A stretch of 64,000 nt of DNA from Opisthorchis felineus (taxonomy: Eukaryota; Platyhelminthes; Trematoda; Opisthorchiida; Opisthorchiidae). The stretch's first letter is position 1, and each line of letters starts with the position of its first letter. The notes under the pieces were generated by a model. That model was not told the DNA's origin, did no database searches, and saw nothing but the letters and a program-made list of their open reading frames with translations. Both the position numbers and the translations under genes were made by a program. The stretch is from positions 30,320 through 94,319 of the forward strand of contig SJOL01009548.1 of NCBI GenBank assembly GCA_004794785.1, given 5' to 3'. Below are positions 33,251-45,140 of this stretch, one piece after another.

Positions 33251-34028
33251 TTCGCGAAAATTCCAATTCACGAAGGCCGAACCAAGTCCTACCTTCGAAA
33301 AGTGAATCACAGTTACCCAAGGAACTGTTATCAGTTAACCTAAACTCATTAACCGGAACGTAGTTTGAGACTTGTCTGAGATTCTGTCATGGTTCTCGTG
33401 GGGCGACATTAAAATGTTTGTAAAACACAATGTTTTGAGCACATCTCATAAGCGGCTTGCGAATGTATACGACCTGACCTTTATTCACCGGGTAACCGGT
33501 TCATCAAAATGATTGAACTGATTTACATAGGATCTACATGATGGACGACCAAATAGCGATGTGAACCTTGGTTTCGTGAATATCTTTTGGTCATTTAAAT
33601 GGCACATGAAGTGGAACCACGCATCACCACACGAGCTTACCTGGGGTAGTGACCCTCTCAGAGAAAGAGCCTCCGGAGTCAGTCGGGAGGGACTGTTGTC
33701 CTAGGTCCTCACAGTGAATCTAGGCAGGCAGAGATCCGTATCGTGAACCCGTCACGGGTTTTTAGGAGCCTCTTCTAATTAATGGTACTCACAGACCTTC
33801 AGATGGGGTTTTATTTGATTGTTCAGATGGTTTCAGTGCATGGTACTTGCTAGATTTAACGTCATTCGTTTTGAAGGTGCTTAAAATAAGGTTGAGCGAC
33901 TCCATAACGCACTCGCTGCTAGACGGAGTCTGTGTATCATATTTGAACGGTTTCTCCTACAACCGACCACAAAATTCCCAAATCTCCTCACACTACCAAC
34001 GCTGTTTCCTGTATTGGTTCATCCCCAG

Positions 34029-34186
34029 TATAGTCAATCTTTTTCCTGTCTTGTCTTCTTCCTTGGGATTCGCCCATCGAAGTAACTTGAGTATTCAACG
34101 CGATAGAATTAGTTCGATCAGTTTCCTAGATCACTTAGCTACCACAACGCTACAACACTTAGCCAAGCCGTACCTCCTAGAAACAG
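34029..34186 (+). CDS. Candidate exon of an unrecognised gene (first of a phase-consistent trio)
   Basis: It lies between an acceptor ATCCCCAG and a strong donor CAG/GTATGT at 34187. The frame, part of a 172-codon ORF, reads RISSISFLDHLATTTLQHLA and KPYLLETG. It ends one base into a codon. It joins in phase to the exon at 35800. Several alternative acceptors share the same phase, so the 5' edge may shift. Domain not recognised. Confidence 0.45.
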
Positions 34187-35799
34187 GTATGTACAACAGA
34201 CAAGCCGAAGACAGGTGGCATTTTGCGATGCGCGTTTACACTGAAATCAAACTTACCAGTGGCCCACGGAATCTGTTTCCAACTCGATTGTACAACTTGT
34301 GCAACCTGCTAACTGTCGAGATACCTGGGAAATTTCCACGTGGATTACGGCCAAACATAACATGAGTTGTCATTCTAAAACATACTGTGACTTAAAAAGT
34401 ATGAAATGGCCGTTACCCTTGAAGTAACTTTTTCATAATGTACCACAACTATCGACCACCATACGTTCAATCTGTTTTATGTTGCCATATTATGAATTTA
34501 TACACCCAGTTTTCACCAAATGTACGGTTCTCAGGTCTCTAGCCGATTGATTACAGACTTATCATCGAGACAAATAGTTATGCGAAATACAGGCCGATCG
34601 AACTAGCAGAGTGCTATAGGTCAGTCTCTGCTCGTAATGGCCAGTAATTTGGTAACTGGTCAGTGTGACCAGAAAAAGGCAGGCCAAATTTTCTGTTGGA
34701 ATTGCTCACAGAAAAAGCATCTCAGATGTCATCCGTGAAATAGTGGAGGGTTATGAAATAGGCAAATACTATCGGTTGGATAATACCCTGCACTGAACAT
34801 AACCGCTGAAGTGTGTACACAAAGTCAGTCTTCATGAACACTAAGTGGAGCGAACCGAATAAATGTTTAGGCAGCACAATTAGCATGCGTGATTCTCGGC
34901 AGAAAACCCAGAATCTAGGAACTTAAAGCAGAAAATAACCACGTGGAATGTGACGGCGCAAAACTTAAACCAACACGGCTTCAAATCCCGACAAGCTCAA
35001 ATGCTTCGGCCGAGACGCAAGAACAAGGCTGTTGTTCGTGCGCTCCATTTGATCTTATGTTTGTGCAGCCACATTGATCAAAAGTTAGTCTGGCTGTTGG
35101 CTACAGAGTGATCCCTCTCATGCCCATGGCGGGCTGACCTCCGCTCACCGATTTACTTTTCAGGCAGACGGACCATGTGCATAATGACTAGTACGATTGC
35201 AGTGTGCGCTTAGCCGCGTGTGAATCCGGCTTGATGTTCTGTACTTGGTGTAAACCCGAGAAAAATAAGAACTGAGGAGAGGAAAACGGAAAGCAACCAA
35301 CATGTCCAACCGGTTGTCCACAGTTGTTACACCATGTGGGGACAACTGAACGGTCGACACCTATAGCGTATTAGGAAGGTTGCCTGGTCATCCGCATCAT
35401 CAGTACGATACACTTAAGCACAAAGATGGCCAGCTGTTGTCTACCCGTAAGCAGGTTGTTCTTTACAGCTATTCTAGTAGAAGAAGACTGGATTTTGAGA
35501 GCAACTGGTGTTCAATGAATGCCGGAAGTTTCCGGCCGCTTCTACGTGGCTTATTGTGAAGGTAAGTAGGGACAGGACAAAATTCCACGATTGTTAACAA
35601 GAACTGCCTAACATGGAAGAATGGCAACATTAGAATGCTGAGTCTGCTTGTCCGGGTGTTCCGAAGGTGGGCTTGGTGGGGGAAGCAAAAGATACAAGAG
35701 AATATGAGACCAAGGTTTTTTGGACCCCTTCCTACAGGCAGGAAGTGAACCACTGAAATAAGTATCAAACAATGCAAAGGAACTAAATTTCTTCAGCAG

Positions 35800-35901
35800 G
35801 GATGCATGAGGGTCTTGGTAAAACCATTTTGGATATTCATGTATACTACTATCGACATGAAATTACTCGCCAGGAGCATCCTATTCATCGTCAAAATCAC
35901 C
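35800..35901 (+). CDS. Candidate exon of an unrecognised gene (second of the trio)
   Basis: It follows a TTTCTTCAGCAG acceptor. The frame reads MHEGLGKTILDIHVYYYRHE, then ITRQEHPIHRQNH, up to a GTAATC donor at 35902. The incoming phase fits the exon ending at 34186 and the outgoing phase fits the exon at 36430. An alternative donor GTGCAC at 35910 breaks the downstream phase. The His/Tyr-rich composition does not match a family I know. Confidence 0.45.
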
Positions 35902-35969
35902 GTAATCAGGTGCACGTCATCGACAGCACCACCTTGGTTTTCAGCCCTGATACTTCACCTGGACCTGGA

Positions 35970-36235
35970 CCTTCAACACTTCCATCCTTGCGCCATCCTG
36001 AACTGAGCACGAGAGGCTCTAGAGAGTTTCGAACCCCTAACCTCCCTGCCCGTAGTTTACCTGCTTAATATTCCGGCCAAGGGTGGCTGAGAAGCACTGT
36101 GATTAAGTTGCGTTTGGGCGGGACAAAGCGTCTCCCTTCGGGGTTTCGTGGCATGTGCAATGCTGACGATTCCCAGTGTGGATAAAACTGCCATAAGTTG
36201 CTTCTCAACATTTCAGCATGGATTGAGAAAACAAC
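35970..36235. mobile_element. Foldback-family element, copy 2 (partial)
   Basis: A minus-strand tRNA-like head lies at 36014-36085 (TTGGCCGGAATATTAAGCAG, GGGGTTCGAAACT) and a plus-strand tail at 36148-36230 (CATGTGCAATGCTGACGATT, TTCTCAACATTTCAGCATGG). The middle CACTGTGATTAAGTTGCG corresponds to 8090-8110. The left arm is not clear. It lies in the intron between two candidate exons. Confidence 0.6.
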
Positions 36236-36429
36236 TCATGGCTTATTTGTAGATGCCAGTTGCAGCTTAACCTTGAGGTTTGTTCAAATATTTTGGCATT
36301 TGCTTACAGCCACCATTCAGTAACTTCCGATCTCTCCCACCAACTGAAGGCTTACTTTCGGCTGACGTGCGAGTCTGAAACCTGCAACGCAACCTTTTTC
36401 CTACCCTAAGTTTGTCTGCTCCGTTGCAG

Positions 36430-36584
36430 GATGTGGTGTTCTGGAATATTCCGAATTGAGGCCACCGTTCCCAGCACCTGACCTGTACAATGAAACCGTG
36501 GCCAAATCGCGATCACCAAAGCGCATTTCAGTTCGGTCATCATTTTCCGATTCGCTTAGTCTCCTGTGTCGCAGTTCGCTTTAA
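36430..36584 (+). CDS. Candidate terminal exon of an unrecognised gene (third of the trio)
   Basis: It follows TCCGTTGCAG. The frame reads CGVLEYSELRPPFPAPDLYN, then ETVAKSRSPKRISVRSSFSD and SLSLLCRSSL before a TAA at 36582. It starts two bases into a codon, matching the donor at 35902. The Ser/Arg/Pro-rich end looks like a disordered C-terminus. The trio would give a C-terminal segment of about 135 residues; the N-terminal exons were not found with confidence. Confidence 0.45.
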
Positions 36585-36805
36585 GCTGTCTGCATAGCGT
36601 TTGCTCACTTACAGTTTGCAACTACAAGTCATGCGTTTTCCCACAAAATATTCACGTCTATGTAGATCGCAGGTGACGAATTTCTAGAGTTCGCAAGCAC
36701 CTCAGGGCGTGTTCCACTGTATGGGACTTTATGTGGGCGTACGTAGTCCCCGGGGGACGACATATTCTGTCCGGTACACAAACCGGATTGAAAGATCTAT
36801 TGGAA

Positions 36806-36868
36806 AATGTTTGGGACCGATTGGGTAGTCACCGTTTCGGAGAGGTCTGGTAAAGAGTCGGTGGATTG
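36806..36868. repeat. Penelope-type terminal-repeat fragment
   Basis: The sequence GGGACCGATTGGGTAGTCA, then GAGGTCTGGTAAAGAGTCGG and TGGATT, aligns with 59365-59421 at roughly three-quarters identity. It stops before the hammerhead-like core present in that copy. Confidence 0.6.
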
Positions 36869-36909
36869 AGATATCATTGCAGTAGATTTGGTTTAAAGCT
36901 TCATTTCAG

Positions 36910-37136
36910 GACGTATTCGATCAGCTAGATGAGATAGATACAGCGATCGATGGTGTTGTTTGTTTGCTGTGTTCTGGATGCCTACATTATCACAAAAGTT
37001 TTGTCGAGCCTAAACACTCAGATACAACGAAGGAATTACGGGATGGATATGACTTCGTGTTAGCCCGACCAGATGATTATTCTGGGGTCGCCCAAAAGTA
37101 CCAGTCTGAATGGACAGAACAGTATTTGCGAGCTCC
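36910..37136 (+). CDS. Candidate exon, unrecognised, Cys/His-containing
   Basis: It lies between CTTCATTTCAG and a GTAAGA donor at 37137. The frame reads DVFDQLDEIDTAIDGVVCLL, CSGCLHYHKSFVEP, ELRDGYDFVLARPDDYSG and QSEWTEQYLRAP. Codon-level order makes it a convincing exon. If unspliced it would end at TAA 37138. It does not join in phase to the TAA-terminated exon at 36430, so it belongs to another isoform or another gene. Function unknown; the CxxC pair and nearby His are too few to call a zinc finger. Confidence 0.45.
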
Positions 37137-37289
37137 GTAAGACAGGACAAAATTCCCGGATTACTAACGAGGTACCGCAAAACAAAGGTTGCTTTATTCC
37201 TGAACTGTCAGAAGAGGCCAGAAAGCGATGGCTAGATCATGAATAAAATGTACCAAAATAGAACACCGATGAGCTGAATAGGTCTATGT

Positions 37290-39420
37290 ATGTTTGTGCT
37301 ATCTAATGCGTATTCAGCATTCAGTTTTTACTCCATGGTCCTGTGTACGGCTACAGAGGGAGAATAGCAATGTGCTCAGTACTGTAGCTAGGGTTCTCCT
37401 GGACATGACTCTCGCCCGCAGACTTGCAGTCACTCCAACTCGAAGCGACAGTAGTGGAATCCATCCAAGGGGAACACCGAAAAGAGAGACAAATAAGTAA
37501 GTTCGAAAAGTTACCTTCCAAGACTCTACTCTCCAGTGAGCCAATGACTAATCCTGTGCCATCTTCTAGCTTTTTTATTATGGTGAGTTTATCAAACAGA
37601 CCGCTAAGTGAGGAAGAGCGTTGTCTGTTAGAGAACAGCTTGAATTTTGCAGTAAGCAAAAGGATGATAAGTTCGGAAGGAATAATCCCTAGCGTTAAAT
37701 CCGTGTTTCAACAACTTCCGCCAGTGGAGGCGGAGACGCTACGGGTACTGCTGGTCACAGTCCCGAAATTCCAACAGCCAGGAGCTCCACCAGCAGAGCG
37801 AGGGGCGTTAAACACCCTACAACAGGTGGACACCATAGTGATTGCAAAGACGGATAACGGTAATACCGCTGCTTTCACGAACGAGTGATTATTTACAGAA
37901 GATCAAGCAACACCTAGCCTGGGGTCCTTACCGGCAGATCGATAATGCGAATTTTACATCTATAATGAAAAGAAGTTAAGCTGATATTGGCAGATATTTT
38001 CGGTCCATGATAAACCATTTAGGACAAGCTAAATGATATAGATTGTGCACCAATAGTGCAATCAAACCACGGCTTTATGGCCTACCAAAAATTCACAAAG
38101 CAGATGTCCCGATGAGACCGATAGTAGACGGAATAGGTTCCCCATTGCATAAGTTATCCAGATGCTTGGCAGGCATTTTAAAACCCGTTACTGTGAGATC
38201 TACAACTTACATTAAGTACTCATATGACTTTGCCGACAAATCAGCGGGTATCACCGTGGAACCAGATGACATTCTTGTAAGTTTCGATATCACTTCGTTA
38301 TATACAAATGTGGCAAAAAGGGGCTCTGCGGAAATAGTCAAGCGACTGCTACTAGCAGAAACTACCCTTTCAGGATGGACACAGCTTACGGTAGATGAAA
38401 CAGTTGTATGCCTGAATATTACCCATTTCGTTTTTTACTCAGTGGTTAACACTCAAGAACAAGGTCTAGCAATGGAATCTCCAATATCCCCGGTCTGGGC
38501 AAATATATTTGTGAACGAATGTGAACAGGAAGCTTTAGTCGGAATCCTATGCCCACCCAAGATATTCTGGGGCTATGTAGATGTCACTTTCGTCGTGATG
38601 AAACGAGATAAGGTCAGTGAGTTTTACAATTATCTGATTGAACGGAGAGTATGCATTCATCTTTAGTATGGAGATGGAGTGAACCTCAGGTAAACTGACC
38701 TTTTTAGACTGCATGAAACATAAGGTCGGGGAAAACTAAAGACCACAGTGCAAGAGAAGCCAACGGACACTGGGGTAGTTTTGAACTAATCTTCTGCCCG
38801 TCCGAAGTCGGCATTCGCCAGTATTGCCTCATCAATTTTAGGCGTGTAAGCGCCCTGTGTACAGAAGACGCTGATCGCACAGCGGCCCACATTGACTTCG
38901 GGGTAGCGGATGTCCAGTTAGTTTGATTAGGCGTCAATTGCGAAGGGTGTTGGTACCGGCAGCGAAACCCAACAGGGAATGGATTGGGACTGCTGTTATT
39001 GCATATAGACCAGAGACATCGCAGGTCATTCGAAGGATTCTAAACACAGCTATCATAAGTATAGCTTTTCAGAGAGGACACACTCTACTCTGGTGTAATT
39101 GAAGGATCGCCTCCTGACAAACAGAACCAGGAACTGTGTCTACAAAATTAAGTGTAACGACCGCACTAAGGTCTATATAGGACAGACAGCCAGGGAACTT
39201 CACACCAGAATTTCACAGCATAGGAGAGAAAGAAACAGACCGCCGGGGAACACGGATGCATATCGAGCGTTACTGAAATACTCGGCAATTGTGGAACACG
39301 CACCGGCACGGGACACAAAATAGATTTAGAAATTGTTGGGGTTTCGAGGCGAAGAATACGCTCCACGACACAGAGACTAATGGCCGAGGCGGTAGAAATC
39401 ACCGGTTAATAGAGTAGAAG
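37290..39420 (+). mobile_element. Penelope-like element 1 (RT plus GIY-YIG), broken
   Basis: The upstream region at 37424-37888 includes EERCLLENSLNFAVSK and VDTIVIAKTDNGNTA, equivalents of which precede RT in element 2. A frameshift or stop zone lies at 37889-38042. The RT runs 38050-38660 with KPRLYGLPKIHKADVPMRPI, the motif A region LVSFDITSLYTNV and a motif C YVDVTFVV, where the second catalytic Asp of YVDD is Val. The GIY-YIG endonuclease domain lies at 39120-39400: CVYKIKC and KVYIGQTARELHTRISQHRR, then a frameshift near 39320. It is non-functional. Confidence 0.88.
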
Positions 39421-39544
39421 GTGGGGAAATGGCAAGCGTGTGGATAGACGGTCGAGCTGACGCGTGTTAGTGTGCGGTTATCAGAGGGAGGAGTTGTCAT
39501 CATCTGAATTCCACCTAACCTCACGAGCCTTACCTCCTCAATTG

Positions 39545-39920
39545 GAAGTTGACGAATCTCCTCACACTGCCATCATTTTATAAGTGGCTCAGAGGATGGA
39601 AATTTTCACAAAATGGGTGAAGCTTCCAGCAGAGGCACATTCGCTCGAATAGCTAATAAACACGTCGGACCATGTGATGTGGACCACTTGATTGAAGAGT
39701 CTGTGGTGTTGTAGACTGTCCAAGCGCGAGTTAAGTGATCTACTGGTCAACCCGTCTTGTACAAATGATTACGTTTAAGCCAATAGCTGAGGGGTTGCTG
39801 GTCTGGAATTCCCCTGAATTTGGTGAGGCGCACATTGCTGATGATTCGCGAAACAGGGAACAGCTGTACGGCGATTCTTTAGTTTTTAGCCTAGACTGAC
39901 TTCATTTACAAGAAGTAACT
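39545..39920. mobile_element. Foldback-family element, copy 3 (rearranged)
   Basis: The right tail at 39820-39915 (GCGCACATTGCTGATGATTC, ACAGCTGTACGGCGATTC, GACTTCATTTAC) matches 8305-8395. The left part at 39550-39640 matches the middle region 8190-8280 in reverse complement (GAATCTCCTCACACTGCCA, TAAGTGGCTCAG). The internal order is therefore rearranged relative to copy 1. It directly follows the Penelope-like element. Confidence 0.55.
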
Positions 39921-39924
39921 CCAT

Positions 39925-41196
39925 TTAGAACTCTAACGAAACAGTCAGTACATCACTCAAAATCATGCTCCAACTCCTTCAGGACTTTTAGATTTTAACT
40001 TATTCCACAATCCGCACGAATAATTTGGCACGCAGTCAACATTGTAAATGAAAACATTTGTGAGCCGATGTTGTCAAGATGAAGCAAAATATTAGGTGAA
40101 CAAAATATTCTGAATTATGGACCAGGTTTGCTGTGGCACTGGGCACAAGTCAAACCTAATAATTATTTCACAAGTTGAGCTAATATGGACGCCATCCGGA
40201 ATCAAAAACTACTGTCAAGAGAGACAAATAAACAGAAAATAACCCAACCAATCAAATGCGAACCGACCTTCGTAATGTACTACTCATAAGGTTGCTGAAA
40301 ATTCTTCAACAGCCACCGACCATGAGTAGTGCATTACTATATACATGTATCGCGATATCTCGAATATCGTAGCAACTGAGACATGAGGCGGCCTGATGCA
40401 GCATATTCAGTTGCCTGGAAACATCACAAACGCGAGATTCAGCTGGGTTCCAGGTGAGTCTCTCGCAAAACCAAATTTGTTTGCAAATGAGTGTATTTCG
40501 CGAACCGAACTTATTTAGACGTCGAAATTTTAGGGACCAAATAACGCATACTTTTAAAAACCTGGTTTTGAGCCTCCGAACTCCTGTAATCTAACCTTGG
40601 TGTTCAAATTACTTGTCCACTACTTGCATGGGCATATATATTTGAGTCCTAGTTCTTGAAAAACCATTTCAAGCATCCTTACGTGACCCATTGGCAGGGA
40701 CTGCTGTATACTGATTTTGCATGCGTTTTACATGCAGCAGCGTGTGCTCCCTGTCCTTCTTTCTGTGGTTATTCAACATAAAACCCTTGGGACTTTCAAC
40801 ATCGTTGTTGTAACGATTACCGAAGGCGAAACTTTTGGCCCGGCAGACCAATTGCAAAAGTGTGTAAAACCTAAGTCCATCAATTAGCCTGTTTCTCTTC
40901 TTGCCTGAAAGATGTTTGGTCCCCCGGTCATTTGAGGGAGAGAAAAGTTAATAGAGGGCAGCATTAGCGCTCCCGGGAGACACTTTTGACAATGATGCTA
41001 GTGGCAACTCGCCAGACAGGTGACCAGCTACTCTGGTGGACCTTGCATTCACCGGAGTACCTCAAAGCACTCAATCCGCTGAAGCCGGTCAACACCCAAG
41101 AACACCAGCTAAAGGAACGAGGTTTTTCATGGCTAGCTGCCATTCGGCGCAATTTTGCAATGCACAGGCACAAGTGCAAGCTCAACAAATAAGCTG
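39925..41196. other. Unassigned stretch
   Basis: AT-richer sequence with no recognisable ORF or repeat from the families above. Confidence 0.4.
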
Positions 41197-41244
41197 TGAG
41201 TAAACCAGCCATCTCGAACACAAACAGTCCTCCATGTAGTGACG
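41197..41244 (+). repeat. 48-bp direct repeat, copy A
   Basis: It begins TGAGTAAACCAGCCATCTCG. It matches 42196-42243 with three mismatches, exactly 999 bp away. Confidence 0.75.
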
Positions 41245-41854
41245 GTAATATGCACTCTGAAAGGTGGTAACTACCACAGCATCAGTGCACCACCATCGGC
41301 ATCACCGATCAATCAGTGGTCAGTGTCTACCAGTGTGAGGATTGTCCCGTCAGATTCAGAGCTACCGGTTATCAAGTGCTAGCGAGGTAAATACAGGGGA
41401 CTAATCACTACACAAATCAGTCATTTGGTCCATACTCCGGGATAATGAGATCTACAATTTCTTGATTTTTGGGCAAACCAGCATTGTGCAATCAAATTGT
41501 TGCAAAATTTCCGTCAGAATAACCGGAAACACGGTATTAGGGACCATAGTGATGGTGTAATATCAGTAGGTGCTATCTCTTATGGTTGATGTTTAAATGA
41601 ATGACAGCACGGCCTCCCAAAGCAGGCTCATAGGTCACAATCTCAAGTATGACGAATGGGACGACAAAAACAGTTGAACTTTAGCGGCTCAGTGCGGTGG
41701 AGATTTCAGCGTCAATGCCCTGGAATACTGGTTGTCCATCAGCATGCAAAAACTTCGCTTGTTGTTGCTCTGGGAACTGGGCGGGACAGAGTAATTAAAT
41801 TTGATGCTGGAACTAAATTTGGGAGCTTTTAATTGAGAGCCGGTGATGTGAATC

Positions 41855-42190
41855 AAGATCTTCTATGCTGAAGATCCCAGAGGCTTTTTAGCCCTAATGG
41901 AGATTCATCATTAGTGCACACCCCACAAAACCCCAGGGAGTTTCGATGCCGCAACTCTGCGGCTCATAGTGTGAACATGTAGACTTTCGGCTAAGTGCGG
42001 ATGATCACCATTGTGATCAACTCGGACATAGGGCTAGGCATGATCTTTCAGTCACGGAATCACATCACGATTTCATTGCTGACTGGCGCAATGGCAATGA
42101 TTTACACTAAGGATGAAACTTCTTTACAGTGCTTTCCTGCTGCTTACCATATATTGGCTTCACACGCAGTACAAAATCTCGGCAAAACCA
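41855..42190. mobile_element. Foldback-family element, copy 4
   Basis: The left arm at 41858-41935 (TCTATGCTGAAGATCCCAGA, TCATCATTAGTGCACACC) and right arm at 42105-42185 (ACTAAGGATGAAACTTC, ATATTGGCTTCAC, CAAAATCTCGGC) are inverted versions of each other. A decayed tRNA-like head sits between (minus strand, 41940-42005). The middle GATCACCATTGTGATCAACT through GCTGACTGGC matches 8080-8175. The order equals that of copy 1. Confidence 0.62.
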
Positions 42191-42195
42191 AGCCA

Positions 42196-42243
42196 TGAGT
42201 AAACCAGCCATCTCGAACACAAGCAGTCCCCCATGCAGTGACG
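42196..42243 (+). repeat. 48-bp direct repeat, copy B
   Basis: Partner of 41197-41244. It abuts the right end of a foldback element. Confidence 0.75.
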
Positions 42244-42455
42244 TGGTGATGTGGGATGCACGAGCGGCTGCCTTCAAATGATGTATGTACCACAGTGGAG
42301 TTATTTATAGGTATATGGACCCCATTAACTGTGCAAAGCTCCAATGCACAACAATTTTATGACAGTTCACGAACAAACAATTTGCTACATTTTCATATGG
42401 AAGGATCCACTGAATATGCTGTCAAATCCGTCTCCAAGAGACAAGTTCTGAGTAC

Positions 42456-45140
42456 AGAATGGTTACGATCATCAGTAAGTCAAAATCGGTTGGAAGAGAA
42501 GATTCTCATTTCGTGTTCTTGCAGAATTTCGGAATAGTTTTGTGACCTGGAATTGTAAACAAATGAAATGGTTTTCATATATGAGGATGCAACTACACAC
42601 AAACCTCTAAGTCTATTCATAACTTCCGGTGAATTTACAGGTATCAATTTGAGTAACCTGAACAACCATATCATTGGAACCAATGTTTCCACAAATAAAA
42701 AATCACTTCGGGTGAAAGGTGATGGCCCAATATTTGCATTCTATGCAACAGGTTGATTTTCTTGATATGAAAACGTGTGGATTTTACGCTTTTATTTAGA
42801 ATCCAAAGCACTCTAACCAAAGCGCATTGTAAACCGATCACACAACTGTCTGGGAAACACATGAACGCAGCCCATTCATACAATCTCAGTACTTCCGGTG
42901 AAACACCTGAGGGTGTCAAGTAAGAAATGTCGTATTCGCGGGGCTTACTCTGTAAAAATGTAAACCCAGTTTGACGCTGTAGGATCTCTATACGACGACA
43001 GGCTTCTACCAGGGAAAATGTCACATCAAGTAGGGACCTCGGATCGCTTTAAATGGTACCACGAGCCTCCAGTTTTTGAGGCGGGTATTTGATACAACGA
43101 CAGACGCTAGAATGTAGCTCAGTGGCTCTCAATGAAGCTGCGAAACATATTTATCACTATAAGCAGCCACTCACCATAACCAGAGAAAGAATGATGCTGC
43201 AGAATATGAATTTGAAACGCTCCCTGTTTTAGGAATTTCTTTGCAATTGTTTTAACAACGTAGCTTATAAATAGTTATCTGCTCATAACTACACCCAGTT
43301 AATGTAGTAGGAACACAATCAAAAATAATTATAAAATTCACAAATTATGTTGGTCACATGCCTCCTGAAACCGACTCAGTTAAGTCGTTTCCGTATGAGC
43401 ACCTACACTGAACAGCACTGAAAGCATAGAATGATTTCAAAGTCATCGTAACTCTGAGCGAACTGAAACAATTTCAAAACAGGTAACATATTACGTATGT
43501 AAAACTTTGGAGACTATTGCCATTGGCTGATCTACCTTGTCAAGGACCTGATTATGCCAAAATCGTGAGTCGAACAGTTTTATGGTACTTATCAATCAAC
43601 AGTAATAAACGTTTACACAAAAACACTTGCGTTTTTACCTGATGATTAACAGCGTAAAGCATATATACATAATCCAGCTTGCAGGCGATGGGTGAACTGT
43701 GTACCGAGCAAGAGGAACGAATGAAAATTTGTGAGCTGGTTCAGAAAGTAAAGGTCTTTGTTTCCTAAGAACACTGCACCACTTCACAATGAGTGCAATC
43801 AAATCATCCGACATTCTTTCTTTCAGTGTCCCAAAATTTTGCCCTTTTTGTTACAAACTCATTAAGGTGGTGGGACCTGGTAAAGTGATAGGTAATCAGT
43901 ATATGGGTTCCAATCAGAGGTCGAAGTGATGGAATGTAGTTTGGCGATGTGTAGGATGACGCCGGAAAATGTTCAGCGGGAGCGATGGACACAGCATTTT
44001 ATAAATTGACGCCTCATGAACACACCAGTAGACAAGCGGGCTCATGTGTGATACAGGGTCGTCGATCAACTACTATTTTATCGGGCCAAAAAAACAAACC
44101 GTAACGACAAGGGAACTGTTTCAACAGAGGATTTCACGCAGCACTGTCTGTACATCTTTCATGTCTCGCAATTTCTGAACATTTTTGCCACCGGCCTATA
44201 GAGGAGGACTGACGATATGATTTCAAAATTTATATTCCTATCTTATCTGTTATATATGCAGTTTTTTAGTGAAGCCAAATAGTTGTTCTTATAGATGGTA
44301 CTTTAAAGATGAAACAGCGTAGCCAAATAAAATGTTTAGGTTTCTCTTGTCACTAAAACACTGAAGTCAACTGACCTATGAACTGCGTCAACCAGAACAA
44401 TGCGTCCACCACTGTCCATCTGGCTCAAGCTTACTGCGGTTTTTAGAAGCTATGCATGCCGGATGCCAAACAGGAATCCCAAAACTGTCGCATTGCAGCT
44501 GATACAACAAAGATCGGAAAAATCCCAATCAATGCATGCACAGTGCTGCATACACGCACATCGAGCCAACACACTGGTTGCATGCCAACAGCAACTGCCA
44601 ACTGATCTCAGGATCAGAAGGCACGATGGTGGATCCAGGTGATGCTGCAATTTGCCTGTATTCAACGGATTGCAAGGGGCTTTGGAATAGGTTTCCAGCG
44701 ACACCCAAACCGCTGGGTAATGATGCACTATATCCATACACTGCGTTTTGAATTTCGTTTGTTGAAAAAGTCCGAAATAATTAAGTTCCGGACCTCCGAG
44801 TGGACCGGCTGCGCTTTCATATTCGAAAACTTGGACATACTATATGAATGTACATCGGCTTGATGCAAACGACCTTGTAGAAATTCTCAAAAATTAAGCG
44901 GCCAAACATAATCACATACTGATTCGTATCGTGTGAAAGCATGTCTGCAAGTGGAATATGTTAAAGGCCACCTGAAAAACAGCCAGCGAATTAACTTACT
45001 CCTATTCACCGACTTCACCCGGATTGCTAGACTTTCATCTCATGCTCCGCTGATCAGAATCTTTTAAGCTCGAAACACCCACTTCCCGACAAAATATCAA
45101 ATATAAATGTTTAAAACTGGCGAAATCTACGAAAGGGATA
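42456..45140. repeat. 2.7-kb tandem duplication, unit 1
   Basis: The unit is 2685 bp, from AGAATGGTTACGATC to CTACGAAAGGGATA. Every line I compared is identical in unit 2 at an offset of exactly 2685. Short ORFs (up to 117 codons) are simply repeated in both units, and I recognise none of them as protein-coding. No repeat family from the rest of the window was seen inside. Confidence 0.95.
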
